64,000 bases of DNA from Diphasiastrum complanatum (GCA_029204225.1 CM055094.1:7833969-7897968); one strand, 5' to 3'. Positions 1 to 10,272 are shown, counted from the first letter of the stretch. A program made the numbers and translations. Notes: generated from the sequence alone by a model not told the origin.

Positions 1-18
1 GGATCTGTATTTTTCACA

Positions 19-30
19 TGGTATCAGAGC
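19..30 (+). promoter_or_regulatory. Copia primer-binding site
   Basis: The 12-mer TGGTATCAGAGC is the classic plant Ty1/copia primer-binding site, complementary to the 3' end of initiator methionine tRNA. It follows CA at 17-18, the expected end of a 5' LTR. The LTR itself must lie to the left of the window, and this site starts the internal region of the element whose gag-pol begins at 1191. Confidence 0.85.
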
Positions 31-1190
31 TGGTTGGCTTCTATTTACAGTAAGTATTCCATTTTTGGTGATATTTGGATGTTTGATCAAGTTCTAGCAT
101 GATTTTGCATTGCTTTGTTGATCAAATCTTACTAACCTTTGTTTTGTGAGTTGAACTTGTGGATCAAAAGCATATTTCAGGTCTATTGAAGATCAGAGGC
201 TGAAAAGAAACTATTTTGGATCAGATCATAACACCTAATCATTTGTGATTGTGAGGCTTGTGCATATTCAATACTAACAATGTTCTTTTCAATCCTATTG
301 TTGACAATCTCCATTCTTGGATGAACACTCTCCTTAAGTGGATGAAACTTCTCCTTAAGTGGATGACAAATGCTCTTTTGAGTGAGTTGTAATTCTCCTA
401 AAGGCTGAGCAAAGCTCCCATTTGGATGAAAGATCCCCTTTTTTGGGTGAACATATTGTAAGCTCCATTGTGAAGAGCATATTGTAAAGATTGTCATCAA
501 TTTTGGCATAAATTTTGGTGTACTTTGTTGAGCATGTAAGTAACTCTCCTTATGTAATTTGATTGGAGCATTTGCTGGAAGGTGTTAACCATTATGCAAG
601 TGTGTTTTCAGGTTCTTAACAGGTTGAGGAACATTCTCATGTGAAGTGATCTTAGATCTACATCTAAACACCAAGATTTGACAAGATAGTGAAGCTAGTC
701 TTGTGATTCACTAAGTGTGCTCATTCATTCACCTCTAAATCTTGTATTTATCACTTGCTGGAGTTTATAAACTTTTAGAAGTGTGGTTTACATGTGGTTT
801 TACAGGTTGAATCAATATCTTAGTGTGTTGATCATATGTTGATCAAGTTTGTTCATTACTAGGTAATCTTGGCATCCTAGTTTTGGGTATTTTCTAAGAA
901 TGCAAGTAACTCTTCACACCATAACTTGATTTGGTCACTTGCTGGAAAGTTTGAGAGCTTAAGCAAGAGTGTGTTCAGGTTGGTTTGATTTTGTAATCCA
1001 TTCTTAGTGTGTGCAAAGTGTTGCATGTGTTTCAATCTTCCTTTCTATGCTTGGAAACCATCTAGGTTCAAGATAGAAGTGTTTTAGGGTCCTAAATCTT
1101 CATAGATCTCTTTATCTATCATTTGTTGAGAGAAAAGTGAGTGCTAAGTGCTTTAGGACAGAACCTAAAAGTTGAAGAAACATTAGAATC
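31..1190 (+). other. Untranslated leader of copia element 1
   Basis: About 1.16 kb between the primer-binding site and the gag start, with no credible gene. It has loose internal repetition: segments near 560-615, 745-810 and 930-985 each contain a CTTGCTGGA-like motif followed by GTGTG and TTTCAGGTT or TTTACAGGTT. Around 310-370 a unit resembling CTCCTTAAGTGGATGA is repeated. A long repetitive leader is seen in some plant copia lineages. Confidence 0.6.
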
Positions 1191-3431
1191 ATGGCTTCCA
1201 ATGGTGGGATCATGCTAGAGTCTAGTGAAAGGTTGAGTTCATCAAACTACTCTACTTGGAAAGTGAGGATGGAATCCTTACTTGAGTTGAATGAACTCAT
1301 GGACATAGTTGCAGAAATTGAAGAGAGACCTCTCACACTTCAAGAGCAACAAAGGTTTGATAAGAAGGCCAAAAGGGCTCTTCATATCATTAAAATGAAT
1401 GTTACAAATGAACTTCTCAAGGAAGTTGGAAAGTGTCAAAGTGCAAGTGAGGCATGGAATGCCTTAAAGAAGCTCTTTGAATCAAAGTCCACATCTAGGG
1501 TATTGACCCTAAGGAGACAAATATTTTCTAGTAGGCAAAGAGAGGGTGAAAGTGCTCATGCATTTATCTTGAGAGTTAAGTCCCTAAGTGATGATTTAGC
1601 ATGCATTGATGAGAACATAAAAGATGGTGAAATAGTCCAAGTTATGTTGAATGGTTTGCTAAATGAACATGCTAACCTTGTGCAAAGTTTTGCCATTCAA
1701 AGAGTCTTGCCAAGTGTGGTTGACTTGCAAGAAATCTTATTGGCTGAAGAACATAGGTTGCAATCAAAGCTTGATGGTGCATCCTTGCAAGGTGGAGGTG
1801 AAGAGGCTTTCTTCACAAAAGGCAAATTCAAGGGCAAAGGTAAAGGCAAAGGGAAATGGTCCAAAGGTGGTAACTTTGATCATGATGATCACTCTTCCTC
1901 TTCCTCTTCTACTAAGAACAATAAGTCAAAGTTCAAGTGCTTTTATTGTGGGATAAAAGGTCATTTTGCAAATGAATGTTATAAGAAGAAAAGAGAGCAA
2001 GGCGAGAGGCAAGGAAATCTTACAATAGATGAGGAAGAACATAACACATGTGAATCACTTGTTATGACTTCAAGTTTGTTAGCCAACATAGATGATAATG
2101 ATCCTTGGTGGATTGATAGTGGAGCCTCATCTCACATGACAAGACATAAGGAATACTTTACATCCTTATTGTCTTATGAGGGAGAAGGTAACATCATCTA
2201 CACTGCAAATGATGGTCAATGTGACATCAAAGGCATAGGCACTATTCCTATTTCCCTTTCAACAAATAGGAAAGCAAATCTTGAAAATGTTTTGTACATT
2301 CCTTCAATCACTAAGAATTTGCTTAGTGTAAGTCAAATGATTGACAAAGGACTTGATGTGGAGTTCATTGGAGATGCATGTTTGATAAGTAAATGTGGAT
2401 CCTTGATTGCTCAAGGTAGGAGGCATGGTAAACTTTTCAAGCTTGATGCATGTGTGATCTCTAATCATGAAGGATGTATGGCTAGGGAGCAATTGACAAA
2501 CCAAGAAGTTTGGCACAAGAGGTTGGGCCATCCCAACTTCAAATCTTTGGAGGTAATGGCAAAGAAAGAGCTTGTTCTTGGTCTCCCTAAAAGTCTTGTT
2601 GCAAACAATAGTGTTTGTGAACATTGTGCCTTGTCCAAATCTCATAGACTTGCTTATTCTAGATCTACTTCTAGATCTAAAGAAGCTTTTCAACTTGTGC
2701 ATTCTGATATTCATTCTTCTAGTACAACTAGCAATGGTGGGGCAAAGATGTATGCAACTTTCATTGATGACTTTAGTAGGTATACTTGGATCTATCTTCT
2801 TAAAAGTAAGGATGAAGTGTTTGCTGCATTTGTCAAGTTCAAGAATGAAATGGAAAACCAATTCAATACAAAGATCAAATGCTTAAGATCTGATAATGGA
2901 GGGGAATACACCTCAAATAGGTTCAAAGACTTTTGTATAGCACATGGGATTAAGAGGGAGATGTCTAGTCCTAGGACTCCACAACAGAATGGAGTGGCCG
3001 AGAGGAAGAATAGAACCCTTTGTGAATGTGCCAAGGCAATGAGACTACATGCTAATCTTGCTAAGTCTTTTTGGGGGGAAGCTTTAGCATGTGCTAACTA
3101 TCTATGTAATAGATGGACAAGTGCTTCCTTGGATGGTAAAACTCCTCATGAGGTTCTTTATGGTAGAAGGCCGAGTGTCAAGCATTGTAGGATCTTTGGA
3201 TGTACATGTTTTGTCAATATCACACTTGATGATAGAACTAAAGAAGATCCTTCATCAAAGAAGGGTGTGTTTGTTGGCTATAGTGAAGTAAGCAAGGCTT
3301 ACAAAGTGTACATTCCTTCTACAAAGAAAGTTGTCATAAGTAGGGATGTCATCTTTCATGAAGAGAATGTTTCCAATGTTGTTGATGTTGATGTTGATGT
3401 GCCTACTAGTCTAGAAGTAGTCTGGATATGA
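1191..3431 (+). CDS. Copia gag-protease-integrase polyprotein, truncated before RT
   Basis: An uninterrupted 746-residue reading frame in Ty1/copia order. An N-terminal gag domain (about residues 10-200) is followed by a Lys/Gly-rich basic stretch (206-228). A CCHC zinc knuckle CFYCGIKGHFANEC lies at 250-263 and the aspartic protease motif DSGASSH starts at D309. The pre-integrase/HHCC region begins with WHKRLGHP near 441. The integrase catalytic triad is D506, D568 (in SDNGGEY) and E604, giving the canonical D-35-E spacing. The protein ends at the usual integrase C-terminus (VFVGYS, VISRDVIFHE), and RT and RNase H are absent, whereas complete copia polyproteins are roughly 1300-1450 residues. 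The intact frame and triad suggest recent activity or trans-mobilisation. The 1191 start fits the end of the leader. Confidence 0.92.
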   Translation: MASNGGIMLESSERLSSSNYSTWKVRMESLLELNELMDIVAEIEERPLTLQEQQRFDKKAKRALHIIKMNVTNELLKEVGKCQSASEAWNALKKLFESKSTSRVLTLRRQIFSSRQREGESAHAFILRVKSLSDDLACIDENIKDGEIVQVMLNGLLNEHANLVQSFAIQRVLPSVVDLQEILLAEEHRLQSKLDGASLQGGGEEAFFTKGKFKGKGKGKGKWSKGGNFDHDDHSSSSSSTKNNKSKFKCFYCGIKGHFANECYKKKREQGERQGNLTIDEEEHNTCESLVMTSSLLANIDDNDPWWIDSGASSHMTRHKEYFTSLLSYEGEGNIIYTANDGQCDIKGIGTIPISLSTNRKANLENVLYIPSITKNLLSVSQMIDKGLDVEFIGDACLISKCGSLIAQGRRHGKLFKLDACVISNHEGCMAREQLTNQEVWHKRLGHPNFKSLEVMAKKELVLGLPKSLVANNSVCEHCALSKSHRLAYSRSTSRSKEAFQLVHSDIHSSSTTSNGGAKMYATFIDDFSRYTWIYLLKSKDEVFAAFVKFKNEMENQFNTKIKCLRSDNGGEYTSNRFKDFCIAHGIKREMSSPRTPQQNGVAERKNRTLCECAKAMRLHANLAKSFWGEALACANYLCNRWTSASLDGKTPHEVLYGRRPSVKHCRIFGCTCFVNITLDDRTKEDPSSKKGVFVGYSEVSKAYKVYIPSTKKVVISRDVIFHEENVSNVVDVDVDVPTSLEVVWI

Positions 3432-3599
3432 TAAAGTTGATTTTTAGCTCATGCTTGAGTGCTCTATTCGTGATGAATTAGGCAAGACAATTTTTCCAAG
3501 CATTATTGACATTGGTGAGGAGAGTGAAATAGATAGTGATCAAGAACTTTGTGAATCTTGATATGACTTTGTGTAAGTCACTATAAGGCTGCAAAAACC
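3432..3599 (+). pseudogene. Decayed integrase-RT linker of copia element 1
   Basis: After the stop at 3431 another frame continues acidic linker-like sequence (DELGKTIFPSI and EESEIDSDQE) before a stop near 3560. This suggests that a frameshift ended the polyprotein and that the downstream RT was lost. Confidence 0.45.
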
Positions 3600-3659
3600 T
3601 TGGTTTTTTCATCTAATCACAACTCACATGTGTGTACTTTATGTACCACAATATTTTTT

Positions 3660-4103
3660 CCATGGAAGCTAGTGGAAGGAAGAATGAGTCAAGATTCAAG
3701 TGCTACTTGTGTGGCAAAAAGGGCCACTTTTGCATCCAAATGCTACAAGAGGCAAAATGCACTAGAGGAGAGCAAACAAGAAAACCTTGCACATGAAGAG
3801 GAGGAGGATGAAAGAGAATCATCCTTGATGGCATCTACATCCTCACCAACAAGCAAAAGCAACTCATTGGAGTCATGGTGGATTGATAGTGGGGCTAGCT
3901 CCCATATGACCTTTCAAAAGGATTCTTTTAGTGGTGCTAAAAAGTCCATAGTTACATCAAGTAATGAAGAATGTAGAATAGAGAGTATTGAAACCATCCC
4001 TTTGTGTCTAGGATCTTACAAGAGAATGGATCTAGACAATGTTATTTTTGTGTCATCAATCACCAAAGTGCCTGATGAGACCCACTATGCTATGCCTATA
4101 TAG
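3660..4103 (+). pseudogene. Second copia scrap: zinc knuckle and protease
   Basis: A fragment of another plus-strand copia, related to but diverged from element 1. A zinc knuckle starts CYLCGKKGHF in one frame and finishes ASKC in the next, because one extra T (about 3729-3732) shifts the frame inside the knuckle. It is followed by an acidic Glu-rich stretch, the protease motif WWIDSGASSHMTF, and the start of the pre-integrase region (DNVIFVSSITK). The frame stops at 4103, where LTR-like sequence starts. It is non-functional. Its position immediately after element 1 could reflect recombination between related elements. Confidence 0.75.
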
Positions 4104-4410
4104 TGGTGGGGCTTTCCTTTTGCCATTCACTCAGTCTACCCGGGAGTTCGTGGATGGAGAGCACGTGCTTTAGCTAGGATGTATCTCCAGGCTAGGAGAT
4201 ATGTGCTAGGGAAGGCCAAGGGTGATAGCTGGTGGTATGGGACACCAGTTATCGCAAGAGGCTTGACTAGGCATGAGTATGTCCATAGCTCTAGTCCATG
4301 GGGGTGGGTAGGTTGTAACCCTATGGATGGGCGGATACTGTGCTTCATCACTGGTATGGGGCATGCGATATCCTTCAAGGCAATCGGAGATTCATGGGAG
4401 TTGTAACATT
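4104..4410 (+). repeat. Probable LTR 3' portion
   Basis: Non-coding sequence ending in GTTGTAACAT directly before a primer-binding-site-like sequence. A TATA-like CTATATAG lies near 4098. No second copy was found in the window, so the 5' limit is uncertain. Confidence 0.45.
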
Positions 4411-4422
4411 TGGTATCAAAGT
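4411..4422 (+). promoter_or_regulatory. Degenerate retrotransposon primer-binding site
   Basis: TGGTATCAAAGT differs at two positions from the initiator-tRNA-complementary site TGGTATCAGAGC. It follows LTR-like sequence and marks the start of an internal region with no surviving ORF. Confidence 0.5.
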
Positions 4423-4864
4423 AGTCGATTTCCTTTATGAGGTGCACACGTTCCCTTATGCTTTTGCGGATTGGTATTCTCTTATATGGAATGTGGTTGT
4501 TTGTTTTTCATAACCTTTGTTTCAAGTTTATTCTTGAAAAGATTTGAGTTTATTGCTGGGAATGAATCTAAGTTTCTTAGCAATAGTCTTTCTTTTCTTT
4601 AAAACCTTTAAGACCTTCATGAATTTGAAGTTTTCTTGGTTCTTTAGTTTGGAAGGAGTTTTACACTCTTTATGAGTTGTCTTGTAAACTTTGAATTTTG
4701 AGAGTAAACTTCTTTGAAAGTTGAGACCCAAAGTTTTGGCCTGCTCCCAAGTTTTGCTCACTAGTTACCTCAGTTTTGGGTAAGATTTTCTTTTAGTAAA
4801 AAAAAAATCAATCATTGAGCGGGTTGATAGACCCCCTCCCCCCTTCTTGTTTGGCTCCTCTTAT
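4423..4864. other. No gene seen
   Basis: T-rich sequence downstream of the primer-binding-like site. ORFs on the minus strand here are low-complexity and resemble nothing I know. It may be the leader of the element that begins near 4411. Confidence 0.5.
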
Positions 4865-5352
4865 TTTTAGCACCCTGCGGGTGCTAGCACCCGTCAGGGT
4901 GGGCCAGGCAGGGAGCTTTTTTTTTTTTAAAACAAAAACTGGTTGTTCTGGTGCCATGTGTCGGCACTAGGGTTTATCCCATAAGCAAATCTCTGAGATA
5001 AACTAGAACCTATATATAACTGAACCCACCTGCTTACTCACATGTGTGCAGGCAGGTGTGAAGCTGTCCAGTGCCACCTGCCCGGTTCTAGGGGCCACCT
5101 GGGCTGCCCGACGCCCCTGCTCGGTGCCACCTGGGCGCTGTCCGGCGCCACCCACCCGGTGCTGGTGCCCCTTCCCGGTGCCACCTAGGCGCTGCCTGGC
5201 TCTGGCGCCCACCCTGGTGCCACGGGCGTTGCCCAACGCCACCTAGGCACCACCCGCCCCCTGGCACGCCAGCCCTGGTGCCACGGGGCGCCTGCCTATG
5301 CCCCTTTGGCCAACCCGTGGCTGGCGCACCCTGACGCGTCAGGGTGCTAAAA
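4865..5352. mobile_element. GC-rich non-autonomous TIR element
   Basis: The left end TTTTAGCACCCTG (4865-4877) and right end CAGGGTGCTAAAA (5340-5352) are perfect 13-bp inverted repeats, flanked on both sides by TTAT (4861-4864 and 5353-5356), a candidate 4-bp target-site duplication. Each end also carries a palindrome: GGTGCTAGCACC near 4881-4892, and the perfect 20-mer CACCCTGACGCGTCAGGGTG at 5327-5346. The roughly 490-bp body is extremely GC-rich compared with its AT-rich surroundings and contains many irregular repeats of a GGYGCCACC core. ORFs through it are repeat translations, not genes. It resembles a MITE or other non-autonomous DNA transposon; I cannot assign the superfamily. Confidence 0.65.
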
Positions 5353-5899
5353 TTATGTGGAGACCTTCTTGTTTGGGCCTGACAGGCCCGATGTTCGCTG
5401 TATCCCTTGGTACGGACTAAGGGGCCCATTTTTTTTTTTTTAAGAAAAAGAAAATTATAAAATTTTCATTCTGCGTCCCGAACCAGCAAACTTGGGCCTC
5501 CGATCCTACGGCTTGGTATGGGTTGCTCTACATGGCGAGGGGAGGGGCTATAAGTTTTTTAGCTCCCTTTGTAGGTTGGCACGACATGCATGACCAGTGT
5601 TACCACGGACTTGCAGGTGTAGCCTGCTTCTTCTTTCAGTGGTCGGGCGGGGGGGGAGTGGTACTATGTACTTTCTCCTCTACAAATGTTTCTTGAAGTG
5701 ACAATCGGGGGAGGGGGAGGCAGCGTGCTTTCCCACGGTCCCATTCACGTATTTATTCCTAAAGAAAAGTTTAGAAGATGGTTTTAAAACTTAAATACTA
5801 AGTTTAAGCTTAGTTTCTAAAATTGAAAATTTCAAACTCTAAGTTGCTAATATTTTGAGAGTTTGTAAATCTTTATTAAAAGCTTGAACCATGCTAAAT
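5353..5899. other. No gene seen
   Basis: Mixed sequence with homopolymer and G-rich runs (5647-5660 and 5707-5721). A 13-mer CCTTCTTGTTTGG at 5364-5376 repeats the one at 4842-4854. No ORF or RNA gene is recognisable. Confidence 0.5.
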
Positions 5900-6220
5900 C
5901 TTGATGTCCCTGTCCTTCTTGATCAAACTTCCTCCTCCTCTCTCTTTGTACCTACAGATCTCCAAAGCTTGGAGAGGAGGTGAAGTATGTAGAGGAAGGG
6001 AGGAGGGAGAGAAACCTTAACTAAGATCAATATCCTATTGGAATTTATGGGCCATATACTTAGAATTTGCTTTGCACAGGAACACAGATCATGCTACACA
6101 GTAACACAGACAGAAAATCACTCTCCTCAGCAAGCTCACATAGAAAGGCGAGGCCAACTGATCCTTATCCACTGATAGGACCCACAGTACAGTAACACAG
6201 TGATTCTAACTTTAATTCTA
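5900..6220 (-). repeat. Probable 3' LTR (U3) of minus-strand copia element 3
   Basis: On the minus strand a purine tract (plus 6221-6232) follows the RNase H stop, so LTR sequence should begin here and run leftward. The expected TG terminus is not intact. No second LTR copy is present because the 5' end of the element is missing, so the left limit is a guess. Confidence 0.4.
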
Positions 6221-6232
6221 ACTCTCTCCCTT
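6221..6232 (-). promoter_or_regulatory. Polypurine tract of copia element 3
   Basis: On the minus strand this reads AAGGGAGAGAGT. It lies about 35 bases after the polyprotein stop, where the plus-strand primer of an LTR retrotransposon is expected. Confidence 0.55.
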
Positions 6233-6266
6233 AAAATAGACTCACTTTTTATACATAGCTTTAAAG

Positions 6267-7748
6267 TCAACAAACTTTAAGTATAGAAAGCTTTGATCTA
6301 AACTTATCAAACTTTTCTCCAATAAGTGGCTTAGTGAAAATATCAGCTAGTTGTTCTTCTGTGCTACAATGAACAACATGAATTTCACGACTCAGGAGCC
6401 TCTCACGTATGAAGTGATATTGAATCTCAATGTGTTTAGTTCTCGAATGGAACACTAGATTCTTTGCTAGCTGAATGCCACTATGACTGTCGCTATGTAA
6501 AGTCGTGGGATTTTCCTGCTTCATGCCAATTTCTTCCAAGATTTGTCTCAACCATATAGCTTCTTGTGCAACACTACACATTGCCTTATACTCTGCTTCT
6601 GTGGTGGAAAGAGCAATTGTACTTTGCTTCTTACTAGACCAGGAAAAACAATTACCACAAAACTGGAATATATATCCTGTGGTGGATCTACGATCATCAT
6701 AGTCACCTCCCCAGTCCGCATCCACATAGCCACACAACTCAGGTAAACCATCATGCTTCCTGTAAATCAAGCCATACTCTGAAGTGCCTTTCACATAATG
6801 CAAAATGCGTTTAGCTGTCTTCCAATGCGTTTTCGTAGGTGCTGCCATAAACTGACTTACAATGCCAGCAACATAGCATATATCTGGTCTAGTTGTGGTA
6901 AGGTAAATCAAGCTCCCTACTAACTGTCTATATAGCGTAGCATCAAATGACTGTGACTCATCAAGCTTAGAAAGCTTTTTACCTGGTTCAATAGGAGTGT
7001 TTACTGGTTTGCAATCCTGCAACCTAAACCTGTGCAACAACTCTTTGACATACTTCACCTGTGTTAAACCCACTTCATGTCCTTTTTGCCACACTTCTAC
7101 TCCAAGGCAGTAATGCATCAGGCTGAGATCCGTCATCTCAAATTGTTCCATGAGGCCTTTCTTGATCATGCCTATCATCTCTTGATTATTTTCCATAATA
7201 ATCAAGTCATCAACATAAAGAGCAATCAAAGCAACCATACCATCAAAGCATAAGACATATAGATTTGGATCAGAATGTGTTCTCACCATCTCCTTTGAAG
7301 GAAAGTAGGCATCAATCCTGCTATACCACGCACGTGGTTCTTGTTTAAGACCGTAAAGCGCTTTCTCCAAGCGACATACTTTATTTTTCTGTCCTTTCGT
7401 TACAAAGCCTTTAGGTTGATCCATGAACACTTCTTCTTCTAACTCACCATTTAGAAAAGCAGATTTCACATCCATCTGATGCAAAGGCCAACCAAAATGT
7501 GAAGCTAAAGCAATAAGTAGACGTAGAGTATTCCACTTACAAACCGGCGCAAAGGTCTCCTCGTAGTCAATGCCATTATTTTGTGCGTACCATTTGATCA
7601 CCAATCTTGCTTTGTGCTTTGCTATACTTCCATCTGCATGGTACTTAGTCCTGTATACCCATTTGCAACCAATGGGTTTCTTGCCAACTGGTGGTTCTAC
7701 TAAGTCCCATGTGTTATGCTTAGCAATTGACTCCATCTCCTCTCCCAT
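6267..7748 (-). pseudogene. Copia element 3: reverse transcriptase and RNase H
   Basis: A long open frame of 493 residues forms the pol C-terminus of a Ty1/copia element. The RT begins with NTWDLVEPP and the CKWVYRTK motif. It continues through QMDVKSAFLNG to the catalytic YVDD at residues 178-181. RNase H follows, with ADWGGDYDDRRSTTGY, STTEAEYKA and DIFTKPL near the C-terminus. RT and RNase H motifs are intact, so this half could still be read, but the upstream polyprotein is broken. Copia-type sequence continues a little 5' of the first Met (to about 7790), where the frame meets the stop that closes the linker piece at 7797. Confidence 0.93.
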
Positions 7749-7796
7749 GGCCTTGATCCAAATGTCATCATCCTTCGCTTCACCATAAGTCGAAGG

Positions 7797-8582
7797 TTAT
7801 TTGCTTTGAATAATGCTAGATAAGAGAGCATAATTTGCTTCATACCTTTCAAGTAGTATCTTCTCTCTTGCTGATCTTCGTAGCTCTCCCTGGTTAGATG
7901 ATCCTGGAAAGTCATCTATGTCGCGGCTCTCCATCAATCTCTCAAACCACTTAGGGAGCTTTCTATCAGGTGATCGGCATCCTGGTGAAAATGTATCCCA
8001 CTGTACATCCTTCTCCTTGCGTTTGTCACCTGTAACTTCAATCCTTCTTGCACCAAAAGGTTTGTCCCTACCTCTCCAACCTATTTCTTGAGGTTGAGTA
8101 GTAGTATCTTCAGATGTATCCTCATATTCATTACTCGGAAGGTCAATGAATGGATCATCATCAGGTGGTATTCTCACTATACCATCTTTCCCACTGGATG
8201 TGTCTATCTTCTCAGCATCCTCGTCTTCATACATCTTGGATTCATCAAAGATAACATCTCAGCTTATATGGATTTTGTTTTCGACTGGATCAAAACATCT
8301 ATAGCCCTTCACATGATCATCATATCCTAGGAATATGCACTTGATAGCTTTTACATCAAGTTGACGTCTCTCTTCCTTAGGAATGTGTACAAAGGCCTTA
8401 CATCCAAAGATTCGCAAGTGGTTCACCTTTGGCTTCTTCTTTGTGAATGCTTCCTCAGGTGTTATCTTTGGTATGGCAATGGTAGGACTTCTATTTTGAA
8501 GACAGACTGCCGTGCTACATGCTTCTGACCAAAAATCTTTTGGTAGTTTTATCTCAACTAGCATAGATCTGGCACTTTCCAC
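7797..8582 (-). pseudogene. Copia element 3: integrase C-terminus and linker
   Basis: Two open segments in one frame, separated only by a TGA at 8259-8261. The first (8259-8582) carries integrase C-terminal features (ESARSMLVE, then RIFGCKAFVH and CIFLGYDDHVKGY). At VENKIHIS the conserved Arg of S-R-D-V-I-F is replaced by the stop, probably a CGA to TGA change. The second (7797-8234) resumes at DVIFDESK and is the acidic linker leading into RT. The single nonsense codon would truncate a read-through polyprotein. Confidence 0.85.
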
Positions 8583-9559
8583 AATCGTATGATTTTTGCG
8601 CTCAGGTACACCATTGAGAGCAAAAGTATGAGCTTGCGTAAGTTGTCTTTTAATCCCACATTGATCACAAAGATCATTGAAGTCATTAGACTTATACTCA
8701 CCTCCATATCTGATCTTAGGACTTTGATCTTCCTTCCTGTCTGATTTTTGACCAAGTTTTTGAAGTTCTTGAAGTTATCAAATGCATCTGATTTTTTCTT
8801 CAAGAAGTAGATCCATGTCTTACGTGACATATCATCAATAAAGGTCATGAAATAGAAGGCTTTTCCTAAGGACATGGTCCTCATAGGCCCGCATAAATCT
8901 GTGTGGATTAAATCCAGGATGTTCTTTGCTCTTGCAACACCCCCTTTATTAAACTTCTCTCGATGCTGCTTCCCATATACACAAGATTCGCACATCGATT
9001 TCAAGTGATCTTCTATGGTAGGTTGTCCTGTTACCATCTCCAATTTTCTCATCAAACTGAGGCTTCCCAAGTTCAAGTGACCAAGCCTCTTGTGCCACAA
9101 CTTAGTTTGCGAAGGAATGGACGATACAAGTCCATGTTGCCCCTTGATTGTAGCATTCAACCTGTACAATTTTGTATTGGGATCTCTTACTCTATTCGCA
9201 ATAACTTTGAACTTTTGGTTTGCATCCTTCACAAAGCAACGATCATAGGCGAGTTCTACTTTCAACTTTTGATCAGTAATGACTCCAACAGAAAGTAGAT
9301 TTTTCTTCAAACCTGGTACGTAAAGTACCTCCCTGATCATCCTGCTTTTGCCATTAGGCAGTTGGATTGAAACTGTGCCTATCCCCTTGATCATGCACAC
9401 CTCACCATTTGCTTGTGAAACAAATGTTCCATTGTCCAACACCTTCAAACTACTGAACCAATTCTTGTTACTTGTCATGTGTCTTGTGGCTCCTGAGTCA
9501 ATATACCATGCTTGATCATCTTGATTATATGACAATGCAGATATGAAGATGATAGAGTC
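8558..9559 (-). pseudogene. Copia element 3: protease and integrase core
   Basis: The 325-residue frame starts with WYIDSGATRHM (retropepsin active site). It continues through the pre-integrase zinc region (LWHKRLGHLN and CESCVYGK) and the first integrase catalytic Asp in DLIHTDLCGP, then FIDDMSRKTWIY. At the second catalytic Asp the motif SDNGGEY is destroyed: one A is missing near plus 8706, so the frame reads SDMEVS and ends at 8558, while the correct continuation is in the next frame. In-frame sequence upstream joins the gag piece across one TAA at 9560-9562. It is inactive as an integrase but recently derived from an intact gene. Confidence 0.9.
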
Positions 9560-10041
9560 TTAAATGTCACCCTCATCGACAAGGTTACCTGCTTGTTTTG
9601 GTTTCCCCTTACCTTGTTCTACCAGGAATTTGCGACATTCACTCTTCCAATGGCCCTTTTTACCACAATGGAAGCACTTGTCTTTCTTCTTAGTTTTGCT
9701 GGAAGATCCCTCATCCTCCTGAGACTTGGCAAATTGCTGCTTAGACTTCTTCTTGCCCTTGCCCTTGCCTTGTTTTTGGCATGTCGCAAGTGCCTGATCA
9801 TCAGTATTTTGACATCTAGCTTTCACCATTTCTCGTCGTTGCTCTTCTTGCATCAAGATTCCTGTGAGCTCGTCAAAGGTTGGAAATCTTTCTCTTGATG
9901 CTATTCCGCTCAAAAACATCTGATAGGGTTCTGCAATGCCGCATAATGCATTATGCACCAGCTCCACATCACGTATGCGCTCTCCAATAGAATGCAGTTC
10001 ATCTCTCATTGTCTTGATTCTGGTCATGTACGTCGAGACAT
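9560..10041 (-). pseudogene. Copia element 3: gag, N-terminally truncated
   Basis: The gag C-terminal half (TRIKTMRDELHSIGERIRD, a UBN2-type capsid region) is followed by a basic Lys/Gly-rich stretch and the zinc knuckle CFHCGKKGHWKSEC near residues 133-146. The frame ends at an in-frame TAA (9560-9562) beyond which the polyprotein continues. Homology stops abruptly at about 10040, where the LTR of the next element starts on the plus strand. The gag N-terminus, leader and 5' LTR are therefore missing. Confidence 0.88.
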
Positions 10042-10272
10042 TGATCAACTCACTCATAACAAAAATACAAATTACAATTGTTTCCTTCTCTTGATATTTT
10101 GTTATTCGTGTTGTTTGTTTGATAGAATGATTTTGTGTCTGTGGTCGGTAGTCGTTTGCTTAGGATCTTGCATTTATTTTGCAAGCTAGCCCTAGTAGGT
10201 AGCAAAAGTTAGGTGCAGACAAAATCAAGAGCTGTGCTTGGTGAGAAGAAATAATAATCGCGAACATCTACA
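10039..10272 (+). repeat. Truncated 5' LTR of copia element 4
   Basis: This matches nearly base for base the last ~235 bp of the 3' LTR (13141-13375), from TCAACTCACTCATAAC to ACATCTACA. About 425 bp of the LTR's 5' part is missing. The truncation point abuts the minus-strand gag of element 3. Confidence 0.85.

Noticed and set aside
183-509. 108-residue minus-strand ORF with repeated His-Pro motifs
   Set aside because: It lies in the copia leader and its repeats reflect the CTCCTTAAGTGGATGA DNA repeat; no support for coding.
2304-2861. 185-residue antisense ORF in copia element 1
   Set aside because: Shadow of the gag-pol frame; the plus strand carries the integrase motifs.
5003-5429. Overlapping GC-rich ORFs on both strands
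   Set aside because: They translate the GGYGCCACC repeats inside the TIR element; all frames are open because of composition, and no start context or domain is present.
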